From UBA5859 sp041940025 (GTDB taxonomy: Bacteria > Pseudomonadota > Gammaproteobacteria > UBA5859), in the NCBI GenBank assembly GCA_041940025.1, contig JBGTSY010000002.1, positions 62,001-126,000 of the forward strand: 64,000 nucleotides of DNA, given 5' to 3'. Both the position numbers and the translations under genes were made by a program. The first letter of the stretch is position 1. Every line of letters starts with the position of its first letter. Positions 43,815 to 52,388 of the stretch are shown here, piece by piece. Below the pieces are notes generated by a model, which saw nothing but the letters and a program-made list of their open reading frames with translations, was not told where the DNA came from and made no database searches.

Positions 43815-45500
43815 ATGTTTATTTTCGACATCGTAGATGCACAAGATAATAGAACTCGATACCAGTTGGATATGGGCACCTATTCACTGGGGAAAGCGGA
43901 TAAGTGCGACGTCTTACTTAATGATCCCTATGCATCGAAAAAACATGCATTACTACACGTAGATGAAGATACGGTCTTTCTTGAAGATCTGAAAAGCACA
44001 AATGGCACTTGGGTCAATAACCATAAAATTGATCGCCGAACAGCCATCTACCTAGATGATCACATCAAACTGGGTGGTTTGAGACTCATAGTGGTTGAGA
44101 TGGTTAAACCGAAATCTACAGAGTTTCATACGCCCGTATTTAACGATGAAATAGAGACAGCGCCGGAAGAGCGCCATGGCGAATCCCAAGAATTAATAGA
44201 ACTCAAGCGTCACATCCACGGTTTGATCTTGGAATATTTAGATCGTAGGCGAGCAAATCTGCATGGAATGTCCGCCGATGAACTTAGGATCGAAGCGGAG
44301 AATGCCACTACTGATGTTATTCAGAAACATATTAAACGCATTCCTCCGGAAATTACTGAGTCACAATTGATTAAAGAAGTTGTCGCTGAAACTGTTGGGC
44401 TGGGCGCACTAGAGCCATTGCTGGCAGATCCAGATGTAAGCGAAATCATGGTTAACGGATCCGATAGGATTTACGTGGAAAGAAATGGACTAATCAAACT
44501 CACTTCCCATCGATTTAGTAGTGACCAATCTTTACTGGGTGTGATTGATAGGATTGTGGCGCCTATCGGGCGACGCATTGATGAAAGTTCACCGATGGTG
44601 GACGCTAGATTAGCCGATGGCTCGCGAATCAATGCCATCATTCCACCTTTATGTTTGACAGGACCCACGCTCACTATTCGAAAGTTTACGGGCGTCGATT
44701 TGCATATGAAAGATCTGATTGCCAAGCATTCACTTTCTCCTAGTATGGCTAGTTTTCTGGAAACATGTGTACGATTAAAAAAGAACATTATCATCTCAGG
44801 TGGTACTGGCTCAGGTAAAACCACCACGCTTAATGTGTTATCTAGTTTTATTGGCCATCAAGAGCGTATTGTCACCATTGAAGATGCGGCAGAATTGAAA
44901 CTACAACAGCCTCACGTAGTTTCTCTTGAGAGTCGGCCGGAGAATGCGGAAGGGAAAGGGTTAATTACTATCCGCAACTTGGTAGTCAATTCATTACGAA
45001 TGCGTCCGGATCGCATCATTGTCGGTGAATGTCGTTCAGGGGAAGCCTTAGATATGTTACAGGCGATGAATACCGGTCATGACGGTTCAATGACGACGGG
45101 ACACGCCAACTCCCCCCATGATTTTCTTGCGAGATTGGAAGTGATGGTGTTAATGGCCGGCATGGAATTACCCATAAAAGCGATCCGAGAGCAGATGTCG
45201 TCAGCGGTAGATATTATCGTGCAGCAAGATCGCCTCAGTGACGGTAGTAGGAAAATCACGCAAATATGTGAACTGGTAGCATTGGAAGGTGAAAACATTG
45301 CCCTACAGACCATTTTCGAGTTCAAGAGAACGGCTATTACAGAGAATGGTCAGGTAACGGGAGAATTTGTAGCGACAGGACATGTGCCGAAATTTTACGA
45401 TGAAGCGATTGATGTCGGGGTAAAATTGAATCGAAGTCTTTTTTTTGACGGCAACAGCGAGGCAATGGAATCGATTAGCCGAGAAGTGTGGCATTCATGA
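43815..45500 (+). CDS. cpaF: FHA-CpaF fusion: Flp pilus assembly ATPase with N-terminal FHA domain
   Basis: CpaF/TadA powers pilus extension and retraction. The 561-residue protein has an added N-terminal FHA domain (~10-95: SLGKADKC, the SKKHA phosphopeptide-binding motif and STNGTWVN). A helical N-terminal CpaF domain follows (~130-230). The secretion ATPase core carries Walker A GGTGSGKTT (~334), the ATIEDAAEL Asp/Glu box, MRPDRIIVGECR and GHANSPHD. The usual FHA GR is GK here, which may modify phosphothreonine binding. The stop overlaps the tadB start (ATGA). The FHA domain links the motor to the kinase/phosphatase of this locus (inference). Confidence 0.93.
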   Translation: MFIFDIVDAQDNRTRYQLDMGTYSLGKADKCDVLLNDPYASKKHALLHVDEDTVFLEDLKSTNGTWVNNHKIDRRTAIYLDDHIKLGGLRLIVVEMVKPKSTEFHTPVFNDEIETAPEERHGESQELIELKRHIHGLILEYLDRRRANLHGMSADELRIEAENATTDVIQKHIKRIPPEITESQLIKEVVAETVGLGALEPLLADPDVSEIMVNGSDRIYVERNGLIKLTSHRFSSDQSLLGVIDRIVAPIGRRIDESSPMVDARLADGSRINAIIPPLCLTGPTLTIRKFTGVDLHMKDLIAKHSLSPSMASFLETCVRLKKNIIISGGTGSGKTTTLNVLSSFIGHQERIVTIEDAAELKLQQPHVVSLESRPENAEGKGLITIRNLVVNSLRMRPDRIIVGECRSGEALDMLQAMNTGHDGSMTTGHANSPHDFLARLEVMVLMAGMELPIKAIREQMSSAVDIIVQQDRLSDGSRKITQICELVALEGENIALQTIFEFKRTAITENGQVTGEFVATGHVPKFYDEAIDVGVKLNRSLFFDGNSEAMESISREVWHS

Positions 45501-46354
45501 GCGACTCCACATTATTCGTGATGATATTGTTGGTCTCTATATTTGGAGGGGCCTGTGCGTTTTTATTCATTGCGCGTTCTTTGTTAAACATTTTTACCCT
45601 TTATCGCGACAATTTTATTTCCTCTGTGGGACAGGGAATACGGGGCATGTTCCTGTTTTCTGAAGCGAGCGAACTTTTCACTGTAGTCTTTGCTTTAGCA
45701 ATGGGAATCGGATTGCTGAGTTACTTTTTCGTGGGGATCTTGAGCACGGTGTTTATCGTGACTGTCATTTTAGTCTCACCATTAGTTATCTTTCCAGCGA
45801 TGAGAAGACGTCGATCAGAAGAATTTGTCCATCAGATGCCGGATACGTTGGATTCCATTTCCTCTTCTTTAAAATCCGGTTTAAATATCATTCGGTCTTT
45901 TCAACAGATTGTCAAAAATTTTCCTAATCCGACCGCGCAAGAGTTCGCACAGGTGTTAGGTGAATATAGAGTGGGTCGGGATTTAAACGATTCGCTAGAT
46001 GATATGGCATCAAGGATTGATCGACACGATGTTATTCTTTTTGTTTCCGCAGTAAAAATATCTCGAAGTGTGGGCGGAAATCTTGCCAATACTTTAGATA
46101 CATTATCAGGTACTTTGCGTGAAAAAACACAAGTGGAAGGCAAAATCAGGGCGCTGACGGCGACCGGTAGAGCACAATCTTGGATAGGAGTTATATTACC
46201 GGTCGGTCTAGCTTACGCCTTTTATTTCTTTGAACCCGAAGCGATGAGTAAATTATTCACGACACCTCTAGGTCTGATGGTGCTCGGTCTGGTTGTGACC
46301 ATGATGATTAGTTCGGTAGTATTGATTCGTCGCGTCGCGTCTATAAACGTATAA
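45497..46354 (+). CDS. tadB: Tad pilus inner-membrane platform protein TadB
   Basis: A 285-residue GspF/T2SSF-domain protein: N-terminal membrane helices (~5-30, ~60-100), a cytoplasmic T2SSF helical domain (PDTLDSISSSLKSGLNI, RVGRDLNDSLDDMASR, VGGNLANTLDTLSGTLREK), and two C-terminal membrane helices. It pairs with TadC to form the platform driven by CpaF. The start at 45497 overlaps the cpaF stop; a GTG at 45488 is also in frame. Confidence 0.92.
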   Translation: MSDSTLFVMILLVSIFGGACAFLFIARSLLNIFTLYRDNFISSVGQGIRGMFLFSEASELFTVVFALAMGIGLLSYFFVGILSTVFIVTVILVSPLVIFPAMRRRRSEEFVHQMPDTLDSISSSLKSGLNIIRSFQQIVKNFPNPTAQEFAQVLGEYRVGRDLNDSLDDMASRIDRHDVILFVSAVKISRSVGGNLANTLDTLSGTLREKTQVEGKIRALTATGRAQSWIGVILPVGLAYAFYFFEPEAMSKLFTTPLGLMVLGLVVTMMISSVVLIRRVASINV

Positions 46355-46358
46355 GCTT

Positions 46359-47276
46359 ATGTCATTAGAATATTTGTTACCATTAACATTAATTACTATT
46401 AGCATCATCTGTGCTGCGGGCTTTTTAGGCGTAGTGGTGAACACCTCCTTAACCGGGCGAGAAGAGGAAAACTGGCGTGATCCGGCGCCATTTTTATTTT
46501 GGATTATTCGCCCGCTGGTTAGGGTCTATTCAGTTAGTATTCGCAAATTCATGTCTGATACTTACACGAAACGATTGCGCAATAGATTAAGTTCAGGCGG
46601 CGTTGAATACGCCATTCTTCCTGAAGAGTTTATTACCCTAAAGGTAGTTTATGTTGGATTAAGCTTTATCGGCGCGTTGGTCGCCTACTATTTTTATTCA
46701 TTGGAAGGCTCGCATCTATTAGTCGTGACCTCTATTTTGATCGTCCTATCCTACTTTGTTCCAGATGTGTGGATTAGAGATAAGATCAGAGAACGAAAGC
46801 AAAAAGTAGAAAAAGAGTTCCCCTATTTTATGGAACTCCAGGTATTAACCATGCGCGCCGGTTTAAATTATTCAGCCTCACTTGCAGAATCGGTGGAAAG
46901 AATGCCGATTGGACCAGTTAAAGAAGAATTTAGCCGTTTAGTTCGAGAGGTGCGTGCGGGACGCCCCAGACGGGAAGCGCTTCTGGATTTAGCGGCTCGT
47001 ATGGATGATGCAGGTGTCTCTAACTTTGTCTCGGCTGTCAATCAGGCGGAAGAGACCGGTGGAGAGATTTCTCAGGTATTGATAGCGCAAGCAAGCCAAT
47101 GGCGGGATACGCGTTTTCGCGCCGCAGAAGAACGGGCGAATGAAGCGCCGGTAAAAATGATTATGCCGCTAATTTTGCTGCTACTACCTATTATGTTTAT
47201 GTTAATTGGATTTTTAATGGCTGCCAAAATGGCAGATGGAGATCTTTTACCTGAAGCCCTATCCAGGCTGCTATAA
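46359..47276 (+). CDS. tadC: Tad pilus inner-membrane platform protein TadC
   Basis: A 305-residue T2SSF-domain protein, the TadB paralogue. It has an N-terminal helix (~5-28), two helices around residues 90-130, and the cytoplasmic domain with EFPYFMELQVLTMRAGLNY, GRPRREALLDLA and AEETGGEISQVL. A C-terminal membrane helix (MIMPLILLLLPIMFMLIGFLM) follows. It is four bases after tadB. Confidence 0.92.
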   Translation: MSLEYLLPLTLITISIICAAGFLGVVVNTSLTGREEENWRDPAPFLFWIIRPLVRVYSVSIRKFMSDTYTKRLRNRLSSGGVEYAILPEEFITLKVVYVGLSFIGALVAYYFYSLEGSHLLVVTSILIVLSYFVPDVWIRDKIRERKQKVEKEFPYFMELQVLTMRAGLNYSASLAESVERMPIGPVKEEFSRLVREVRAGRPRREALLDLAARMDDAGVSNFVSAVNQAEETGGEISQVLIAQASQWRDTRFRAAEERANEAPVKMIMPLILLLLPIMFMLIGFLMAAKMADGDLLPEALSRLL

Positions 47277-47284
47277 GAATTATT

Positions 47285-47629
47285 ATGTTATTAATTAAAA
47301 GAGCTCAGAATGAAATCGAATATGCGATTGAAATCAAAAATGCCCACAATTGGTGGGCTAGGCTAGTGGGGTTATTGGGGACAGGATCTTTAAATGATCA
47401 GCATGCTCTTTGGCTGAAACCCTGTGGTTCTATTCACACTATTGGTATGCGATATGCGATTGATGTTGTATTTTTGGATAGGGCCCATCAGGTTCGTAAA
47501 GTGGCATCAAACATCAGACCATTTAGCTTCTGTTTCGCACCGAGGAACACCCGCTCCGTGGTCGAATTAGCTGCTGGCACCATTGAGCGTTTGGATATTC
47601 GAATCGATGATCAATTGGTTCTAACATAA
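47285..47629 (+). CDS. DUF192 family protein
   Basis: A 114-residue DUF192 protein: WARLVGLLGTGSL, LWLKPCGSIHTIGMRYAIDVVFLD and RSVVELAAGTIERL are the conserved segments. DUF192 proteins occur alone or in Tad loci and their function is unknown. This one lacks a signal peptide. It follows tadC by 8 bases. Confidence 0.85.
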   Translation: MLLIKRAQNEIEYAIEIKNAHNWWARLVGLLGTGSLNDQHALWLKPCGSIHTIGMRYAIDVVFLDRAHQVRKVASNIRPFSFCFAPRNTRSVVELAAGTIERLDIRIDDQLVLT

Positions 47630-47659
47630 TATTAAAAAATCTAGGGTATGGGGTGGAAT

Positions 47660-49636
47660 ATGAGCGCAGAACATGAGGACTTTAAGTCAGAATCTACACC
47701 GGTAGTTGAGCCGGAAAAAATTGACAACGCTCAACCTGGCCAAGTAACCAACGTCACGACCCTACCGTTATTAGATGATTCAGTGGCTGAAGCAGATACT
47801 AACCCTGCAGAAGATTGGGCAGAAGAACAGACTCAGGTGTTACGAGAGGAAGATGATGCGCACCTAAGTGAAGCTTGGTTGTTGATAGGTGACAATGCAC
47901 CCGTAAAAATTGAGTCTTTTCCCTTTACTTTAGGTCGTGCAAAATCCTCTTCTCTCTCTCTGAATGGAAATGGGATATCTCGTCATCATGCGGATATTTT
48001 ATATCAGGGTGGCCGATATTTAATTGTCGATCAGCAGAGTTTAAATGGGGTTGAAGTGAATGGCTATATCGTTTCCAGAGTGTTATTGGAAGATGGAGAC
48101 CAAATAAAAATTGGCGATCAGACCATTCGCTTTACACACCGCCATCCACACTCCAATTTGCATCAACGGTCAACAGAAGGAAGACCTGTTACATTTTTGA
48201 TAAAGGGCACGGCTATTTCTTTCGCCACAGTGGCTATTTTAGCTGTCGGTTATTTCGGATACCAAAGATTGGTGCTAGAACAGCGTGTTATTAAATTGCC
48301 ATTCGATTCTGCATCACAAGTTAGCTCTGAATATACAGCACCGCAAACCGTGGACAAAAAAGGTGTGGTGAGCCGGGTCACTGGTTCCGAAGACTCTAGC
48401 ACCGAGATGACACCTGAACCCTCTCGACCGACCACGAGCAAAATGATGTTCACCAATTCGCGAACAGTTGCAACCGACCCTGCAACCTCAACACCACCTA
48501 AGGAGTTAGATCGCACGATAGAGACCAAAGAGATCGCTTCAACCAAAGTTGATGTTGTGGATAAGAAACCCTCCGACATTTTATCCAAGCCTGCGGTCAA
48601 GCAAGCTAAAACGGAAAAAGCACAAACAGGAATTAATTCTTCGAGTTTAAATACTAAAAAGCAACCGAACCAAAATACGCAAACAACTCAATTCAGTACA
48701 GACACTTCTCGGGTTGCTCAAACGAGCGTGGTAGAAAGCTCAACTCAGAACAAAACAAAAGCTAATAAGCCATTTGCTCAACCGCTTGCGACTTCTGAAC
48801 AACAAGCGGGAAGTGATTCCGATCCGGGTATGGTTGTGGCAAAGACTATGAATCAAGAGCCGATTACTACGATGGCTGTTGAGCGGGCGCGTACCACATT
48901 ACAGCAATCTGTTGCGAACGGTGCGACACCGACAGAGCAAATTCTTAACGATGGAGAATTTTCATTTTGGAGACAGCAATCAATCAATCGGTTACGAGAG
49001 GGCAGTGAGGTTGAGCGTCGCCGTGCTGCGGTCGAGATTGCTGAAGACTCCATTCAAACGGCAGAAGAAAAATATCTGGCAGGTGAAGGTGGCGCACTAT
49101 TAGATGTGTTATCAGAGTTGGAGCAGTCTCCCTACTTGAATGAAAATAGAAAGCTGGATGTACAGGCAGTCCTGGAATGGTTACGTCCCTTGTATGGAAA
49201 GTTCAGTGAAGGAGAGCGCTATTACAATCGCGCTGATAAAGAAGTCGCGTTCGCCAAGTGGGAGCTGTTCTTAGCGGAAGAAAGTAAAAGGTTTGATGAT
49301 CGTTCTAGTGTGTATGCAGACAGAGTTGCCACAAAAGTGGTTCAGGAATACCTGCTCAGAGCTGAGGAAGCATATGACCAATCTCGATATCATGAAGCAT
49401 TTGCTTTGTGGCAAAGGGCGGTATTTATTGATGGGAATGATGAAGCAAAGCTGAAGTTGGCTGAAATGGAGATGAAAGCTCGTGAGCTATATCGAAAAGC
49501 GCTGAGGGCCGAGACCGTGAACGCATCTCAAGCGCGTCGTTATTGGCAGGAAGTGATCAATTTTGTACCTCCAGGGACTGAGTATTACACCAAGGCTAAA
49601 GCAAAGCTCGCCTGGTATGTTCATTGGGGGAGTTAG
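47660..49636 (+). CDS. Membrane-anchored FHA protein with Thr/Ser-rich linker and helical periplasmic domain
   Basis: A ~658-residue protein. An acidic N terminus is followed by a canonical FHA domain (~80-160: FTLGRAKSS, SRHHA, SLNGVEVNG) and one membrane helix (~180-205, ISFATVAILAVGYFGY). About 220 residues of Ser/Thr/Lys/Gln-rich low-complexity linker follow, then a helical TPR-like C-terminal region (~430-655). Topology puts the FHA domain in the cytoplasm and the rest in the periplasm, so it can couple phosphothreonine binding to the envelope machinery. The start could be ATG 47648; 47660 is favoured by GGGG spacing. The TPR-MORN gene follows after 3 bases. Confidence 0.82.
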   Translation: MSAEHEDFKSESTPVVEPEKIDNAQPGQVTNVTTLPLLDDSVAEADTNPAEDWAEEQTQVLREEDDAHLSEAWLLIGDNAPVKIESFPFTLGRAKSSSLSLNGNGISRHHADILYQGGRYLIVDQQSLNGVEVNGYIVSRVLLEDGDQIKIGDQTIRFTHRHPHSNLHQRSTEGRPVTFLIKGTAISFATVAILAVGYFGYQRLVLEQRVIKLPFDSASQVSSEYTAPQTVDKKGVVSRVTGSEDSSTEMTPEPSRPTTSKMMFTNSRTVATDPATSTPPKELDRTIETKEIASTKVDVVDKKPSDILSKPAVKQAKTEKAQTGINSSSLNTKKQPNQNTQTTQFSTDTSRVAQTSVVESSTQNKTKANKPFAQPLATSEQQAGSDSDPGMVVAKTMNQEPITTMAVERARTTLQQSVANGATPTEQILNDGEFSFWRQQSINRLREGSEVERRRAAVEIAEDSIQTAEEKYLAGEGGALLDVLSELEQSPYLNENRKLDVQAVLEWLRPLYGKFSEGERYYNRADKEVAFAKWELFLAEESKRFDDRSSVYADRVATKVVQEYLLRAEEAYDQSRYHEAFALWQRAVFIDGNDEAKLKLAEMEMKARELYRKALRAETVNASQARRYWQEVINFVPPGTEYYTKAKAKLAWYVHWGS

Positions 49637-49639
49637 AGA

Positions 49640-50515
49640 ATGAAAGCGCGGTTGGGCATATGCCTTCTCTGTCTTTTACAGGTTTCCTGTGCGGTACTAG
49701 ATTTAAATCAATCGGACGAAAAAGAATTCGGTCGTCAGATGCGTCAAGCTATGGATGCCTATGAAGCGAAAGATTATGAGAAAGCGAAGAAGTATCTGCA
49801 CCAGGTTTTAGAAATCAAACCAAATTTCGTAGAGGTCTACTATCGATTAGGCATTATCGCTTTCTATGAGAAGGAGTTGATGACTGCACGGGACCATTTT
49901 GAACGGGTCATTGCGGCGCATCCCAAACACCGTAAAGCGCAATATAATTTAGCAATCGTAAACTTAGCTTTGGCAGAACAACATCTAAATTTCTATACGG
50001 CAATAGTAGATGAGAGTACAGATATCTCAAGTATCCTCAGCATGTTAGATAAAATCCGGGAGTTTTCGGGCCGTGGGTACAATGCGAGCGAACATAATGA
50101 CTTGGATAAACTAGCTCAACTGTTACCGGTGGGTGCTCCGGTAGAGACCATTCAATCAGATCAGGTGGAATATCATTGGACAGACGGTAGAACCTATATT
50201 GGCCCGGTACAAGATGGTATGAAGCAGGGCTACGGTACAATGATCTGGCCAAATGGTGCCACCTATGAAGGCGATTACTTAAAAGATAAGAAGCATGGAG
50301 AAGGGACATTCTATTGGCCGGATGAACATCGATATGTGGGAGAATTTAGGGACGATAAAATGCATGGTAGGGGAATCTATTCCACACCTGAAGGATTTAA
50401 ATTTGTGGGACAATTTGAAAATGATCTATTTCATGGTGAAGGACAATGTAGTTTTGGTGATACAGTAATCGACTGTCAATTTGATTCTGGCAAACCAATC
50501 AGAAAAAACGAGTGA
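49640..50515 (+). CDS. TPR-MORN repeat lipoprotein
   Basis: A 291-residue lipoprotein with a lipobox LQVSC, then two to three TPR repeats (~33-115: YEKAKKYLHQVLEIKPNFVEVYYRLG, split here by eye). A helical spacer and about four MORN repeats (~185-280: YIGPVQDGMKQGYGTMIW, YEGDYLKDKKHGEGTFYW, YVGEFRDDKMHGRGIY, FVGQFENDLFHGEG) follow. The TPR part and lipoprotein anchor resemble TadD, the Tad pilotin-like lipoprotein, so it may take that role; the MORN tail is an addition. Downstream is the PP2C gene (12 bases). Confidence 0.85.
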   Translation: MKARLGICLLCLLQVSCAVLDLNQSDEKEFGRQMRQAMDAYEAKDYEKAKKYLHQVLEIKPNFVEVYYRLGIIAFYEKELMTARDHFERVIAAHPKHRKAQYNLAIVNLALAEQHLNFYTAIVDESTDISSILSMLDKIREFSGRGYNASEHNDLDKLAQLLPVGAPVETIQSDQVEYHWTDGRTYIGPVQDGMKQGYGTMIWPNGATYEGDYLKDKKHGEGTFYWPDEHRYVGEFRDDKMHGRGIYSTPEGFKFVGQFENDLFHGEGQCSFGDTVIDCQFDSGKPIRKNE

Positions 50516-50527
50516 TTGTAGAGGGGG

Positions 50528-51205
50528 ATGAGGGTGTCATTGAAGTCAGTGGCATGGTCAGAAAAAGGTATGCGTTCTAGTGAAAATGAAGACGCATTTC
50601 TTTCAATGCCAAATCAAGGCGTTTTTGCTCTTGCGGATGGTGTGGGTGGGGGTGAATCCAGCGCGGTAGCGGCCAATATGTTAATGGAATGTTTATGTGA
50701 TCAGTTAAGTGCAGTGGATATTACCCACGAAAAAATACTGGCTGCAATACATGCGGCGAACTTTGGTATTTATCGATTGGCTCAAGAGCCTGGATACACG
50801 GGTATGGCGTCTACTTTGGCAATGGCATGGGTGTCGGGAAATTGGGTACATTGTCATTATGTGGGTGATAGTCGAATTTACGGTTATAGGCAAGGTAGGT
50901 TAATACAGTTGAGTGAAGATCATGTGGCGATCTCATCCGATTGCAATAAGCGTGCGAGGCATAAAATTACCAGAGCAGTGGGTATTCAAGATCAAGTGTG
51001 TGTGGACAGTAAATCTTTCAGCTGGACTGATGCGGATAAGTTGTTATTGATGTCAGATGGGGTCTCCGATCAGGTAAATGAAGAGGACATGCAAGACATT
51101 ATCGAAAGTCCTGGATTGACTGCAATCGATCGGATCCGACGACTGATAGAATTGAGTAATGAGCGGGGCGGCCGAGACGATAAGACGGCTGTTTATGTAT
51201 TTTAG
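50528..51205 (+). CDS. PP2C-family serine/threonine phosphatase
   Basis: A 225-residue PP2C (PPM) phosphatase with the metal-site motifs SENEDAF, ADGVGGGESS, GDSRIYGYRQG, MSDGVSDQV and GGRDDKTA in the correct order. It is soluble. It is close in type to PppA/Stp1, which reverse threonine phosphorylation in type VI secretion regulation. Its place inside the Tad operon, with two FHA proteins and a divergent kinase, suggests it resets phosphorylation of pilus components (inference). Confidence 0.93.
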   Translation: MRVSLKSVAWSEKGMRSSENEDAFLSMPNQGVFALADGVGGGESSAVAANMLMECLCDQLSAVDITHEKILAAIHAANFGIYRLAQEPGYTGMASTLAMAWVSGNWVHCHYVGDSRIYGYRQGRLIQLSEDHVAISSDCNKRARHKITRAVGIQDQVCVDSKSFSWTDADKLLLMSDGVSDQVNEEDMQDIIESPGLTAIDRIRRLIELSNERGGRDDKTAVYVF

Positions 51206-51236
51206 CTAGGACAATCTTGGTAAATTATTGAGAATC

Positions 51237-52016
51237 ATGTTACATCAACTACGACATTTCCAAAAAGGCGCGGCATTTACGGAAACATTGATTGTGATGC
51301 CCATCATAGGATTGCTTGTAGGTGGTGCTTTTCAGTTAAGTTTATTGTGGGAGGCGAAATCTGCCTTAAATCATGCTTCGTTGTTGGTCGCCCGATCTGC
51401 GGCTATGAATAGTCTGGATCAACTGGCCATGCGTGATGCATTTGTGAATGGCATGTTACCTTACTACCATCCGGATGTCGCAGACCCAAGTGATTGGGCG
51501 GCAAAAAAGCAAAAGACTCGTATCGATCTTTTCGGAGAAGATGGCACAGAGTTTATTAATGGTCGTTTCCGAGTTGTGAACCCCACATTAGACGCATTTA
51601 ATGATTGGGGTGTGTCCTGTGGTGATAGTTGCAGTGAAATTCCCAATGACTTAATGCGTTATCGAGATACCACCGTCGGCGGGACAAGTTTAGTCAATAT
51701 TCAAGATGCAAATTTAGTCAGAGTGCAGATTGCTTATGGGATTGAACCGATTGTGCCCGTCGTTGGTCAGATGATTTATCGCATCGTCCGTATGCTGTAT
51801 GTGCCCGAACCACAGGATCCTGATTTTCCATTCAGGCAAGATCCTAGTGCCGATACGTTAACCGCGCCCACAAAACAGTGGTTGTTACCTATCGTGGAAA
51901 ATGGGCGCATCCCAATGACTGCGGTGGCCACGGTGAGAATGCAGTCGCCACCACAGCTGAATGCGGATAACGCATCCCTCATATTGAGTGTGTCTGAACT
52001 TAGAGACGCATATTAG
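51237..52016 (+). CDS. TadE-like pseudopilin (second copy in locus)
   Basis: A 259-residue protein with a prepilin-type N terminus: QKGAAFTETLIVMPIIG, where cleavage after Gly leaves AAFTE with Glu at +5. A membrane helix and the SALNHASLLVARSAAMN helix typical of TadE follow. A long secreted domain carries a CGDSC pair. The frame extends to a TTG at 51228; ATG 51237 is preferred. It is the last gene of the Tad unit. Confidence 0.82.
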   Translation: MLHQLRHFQKGAAFTETLIVMPIIGLLVGGAFQLSLLWEAKSALNHASLLVARSAAMNSLDQLAMRDAFVNGMLPYYHPDVADPSDWAAKKQKTRIDLFGEDGTEFINGRFRVVNPTLDAFNDWGVSCGDSCSEIPNDLMRYRDTTVGGTSLVNIQDANLVRVQIAYGIEPIVPVVGQMIYRIVRMLYVPEPQDPDFPFRQDPSADTLTAPTKQWLLPIVENGRIPMTAVATVRMQSPPQLNADNASLILSVSELRDAY

Positions 52017-52023
52017 TTCTCAT

Positions 52024-52347
52024 CTATAAGAGATCTTGAAAGAGTTCTTTCGTTAGGCTGGACACGTCAACAAATTTAAAACCTGAATCATAGAAGGCCT
52101 GACTATTTTGGTCACACCAGATGCTAGTGGCTTCAAAAAAAGCCACCGTATCGGCATCGTGCAGGCTAGGAGAATCCGTCACCGCTAGTTCATAAGCGTG
52201 CTTAACGCGAATCTTTTCAGGGCTAGTGAGTTTGAATCCGCTGTCAGAAATCTCAACCAACATGCCCAAATAGCTGTCTGTGTTGCGATCGAAGACGGAC
52301 ATATAGTGCTTTAAGGTACGTCTGGTGGCCTGTCGTTTTTCTTGCAT
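52024..52347 (-). CDS. PilZ-domain protein
   Basis: A 107-residue single-domain PilZ-like protein: an RQATR (RxxxR) motif at the N terminus and EISDSG in place of the consensus D/NxSxxG. These are the c-di-GMP-binding elements. The Glu in the second motif may weaken binding. It converges on the Tad operon, so c-di-GMP may also influence the pilus, but co-regulation is not shown. Confidence 0.8.
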   Translation of the reverse strand: MQEKRQATRRTLKHYMSVFDRNTDSYLGMLVEISDSGFKLTSPEKIRVKHAYELAVTDSPSLHDADTVAFFEATSIWCDQNSQAFYDSGFKFVDVSSLTKELFQDLL

Positions 52348-52388
52348 TGCCTTTCCCCTGCCGGTATTTGAATAGGGGAAAGCACAAC

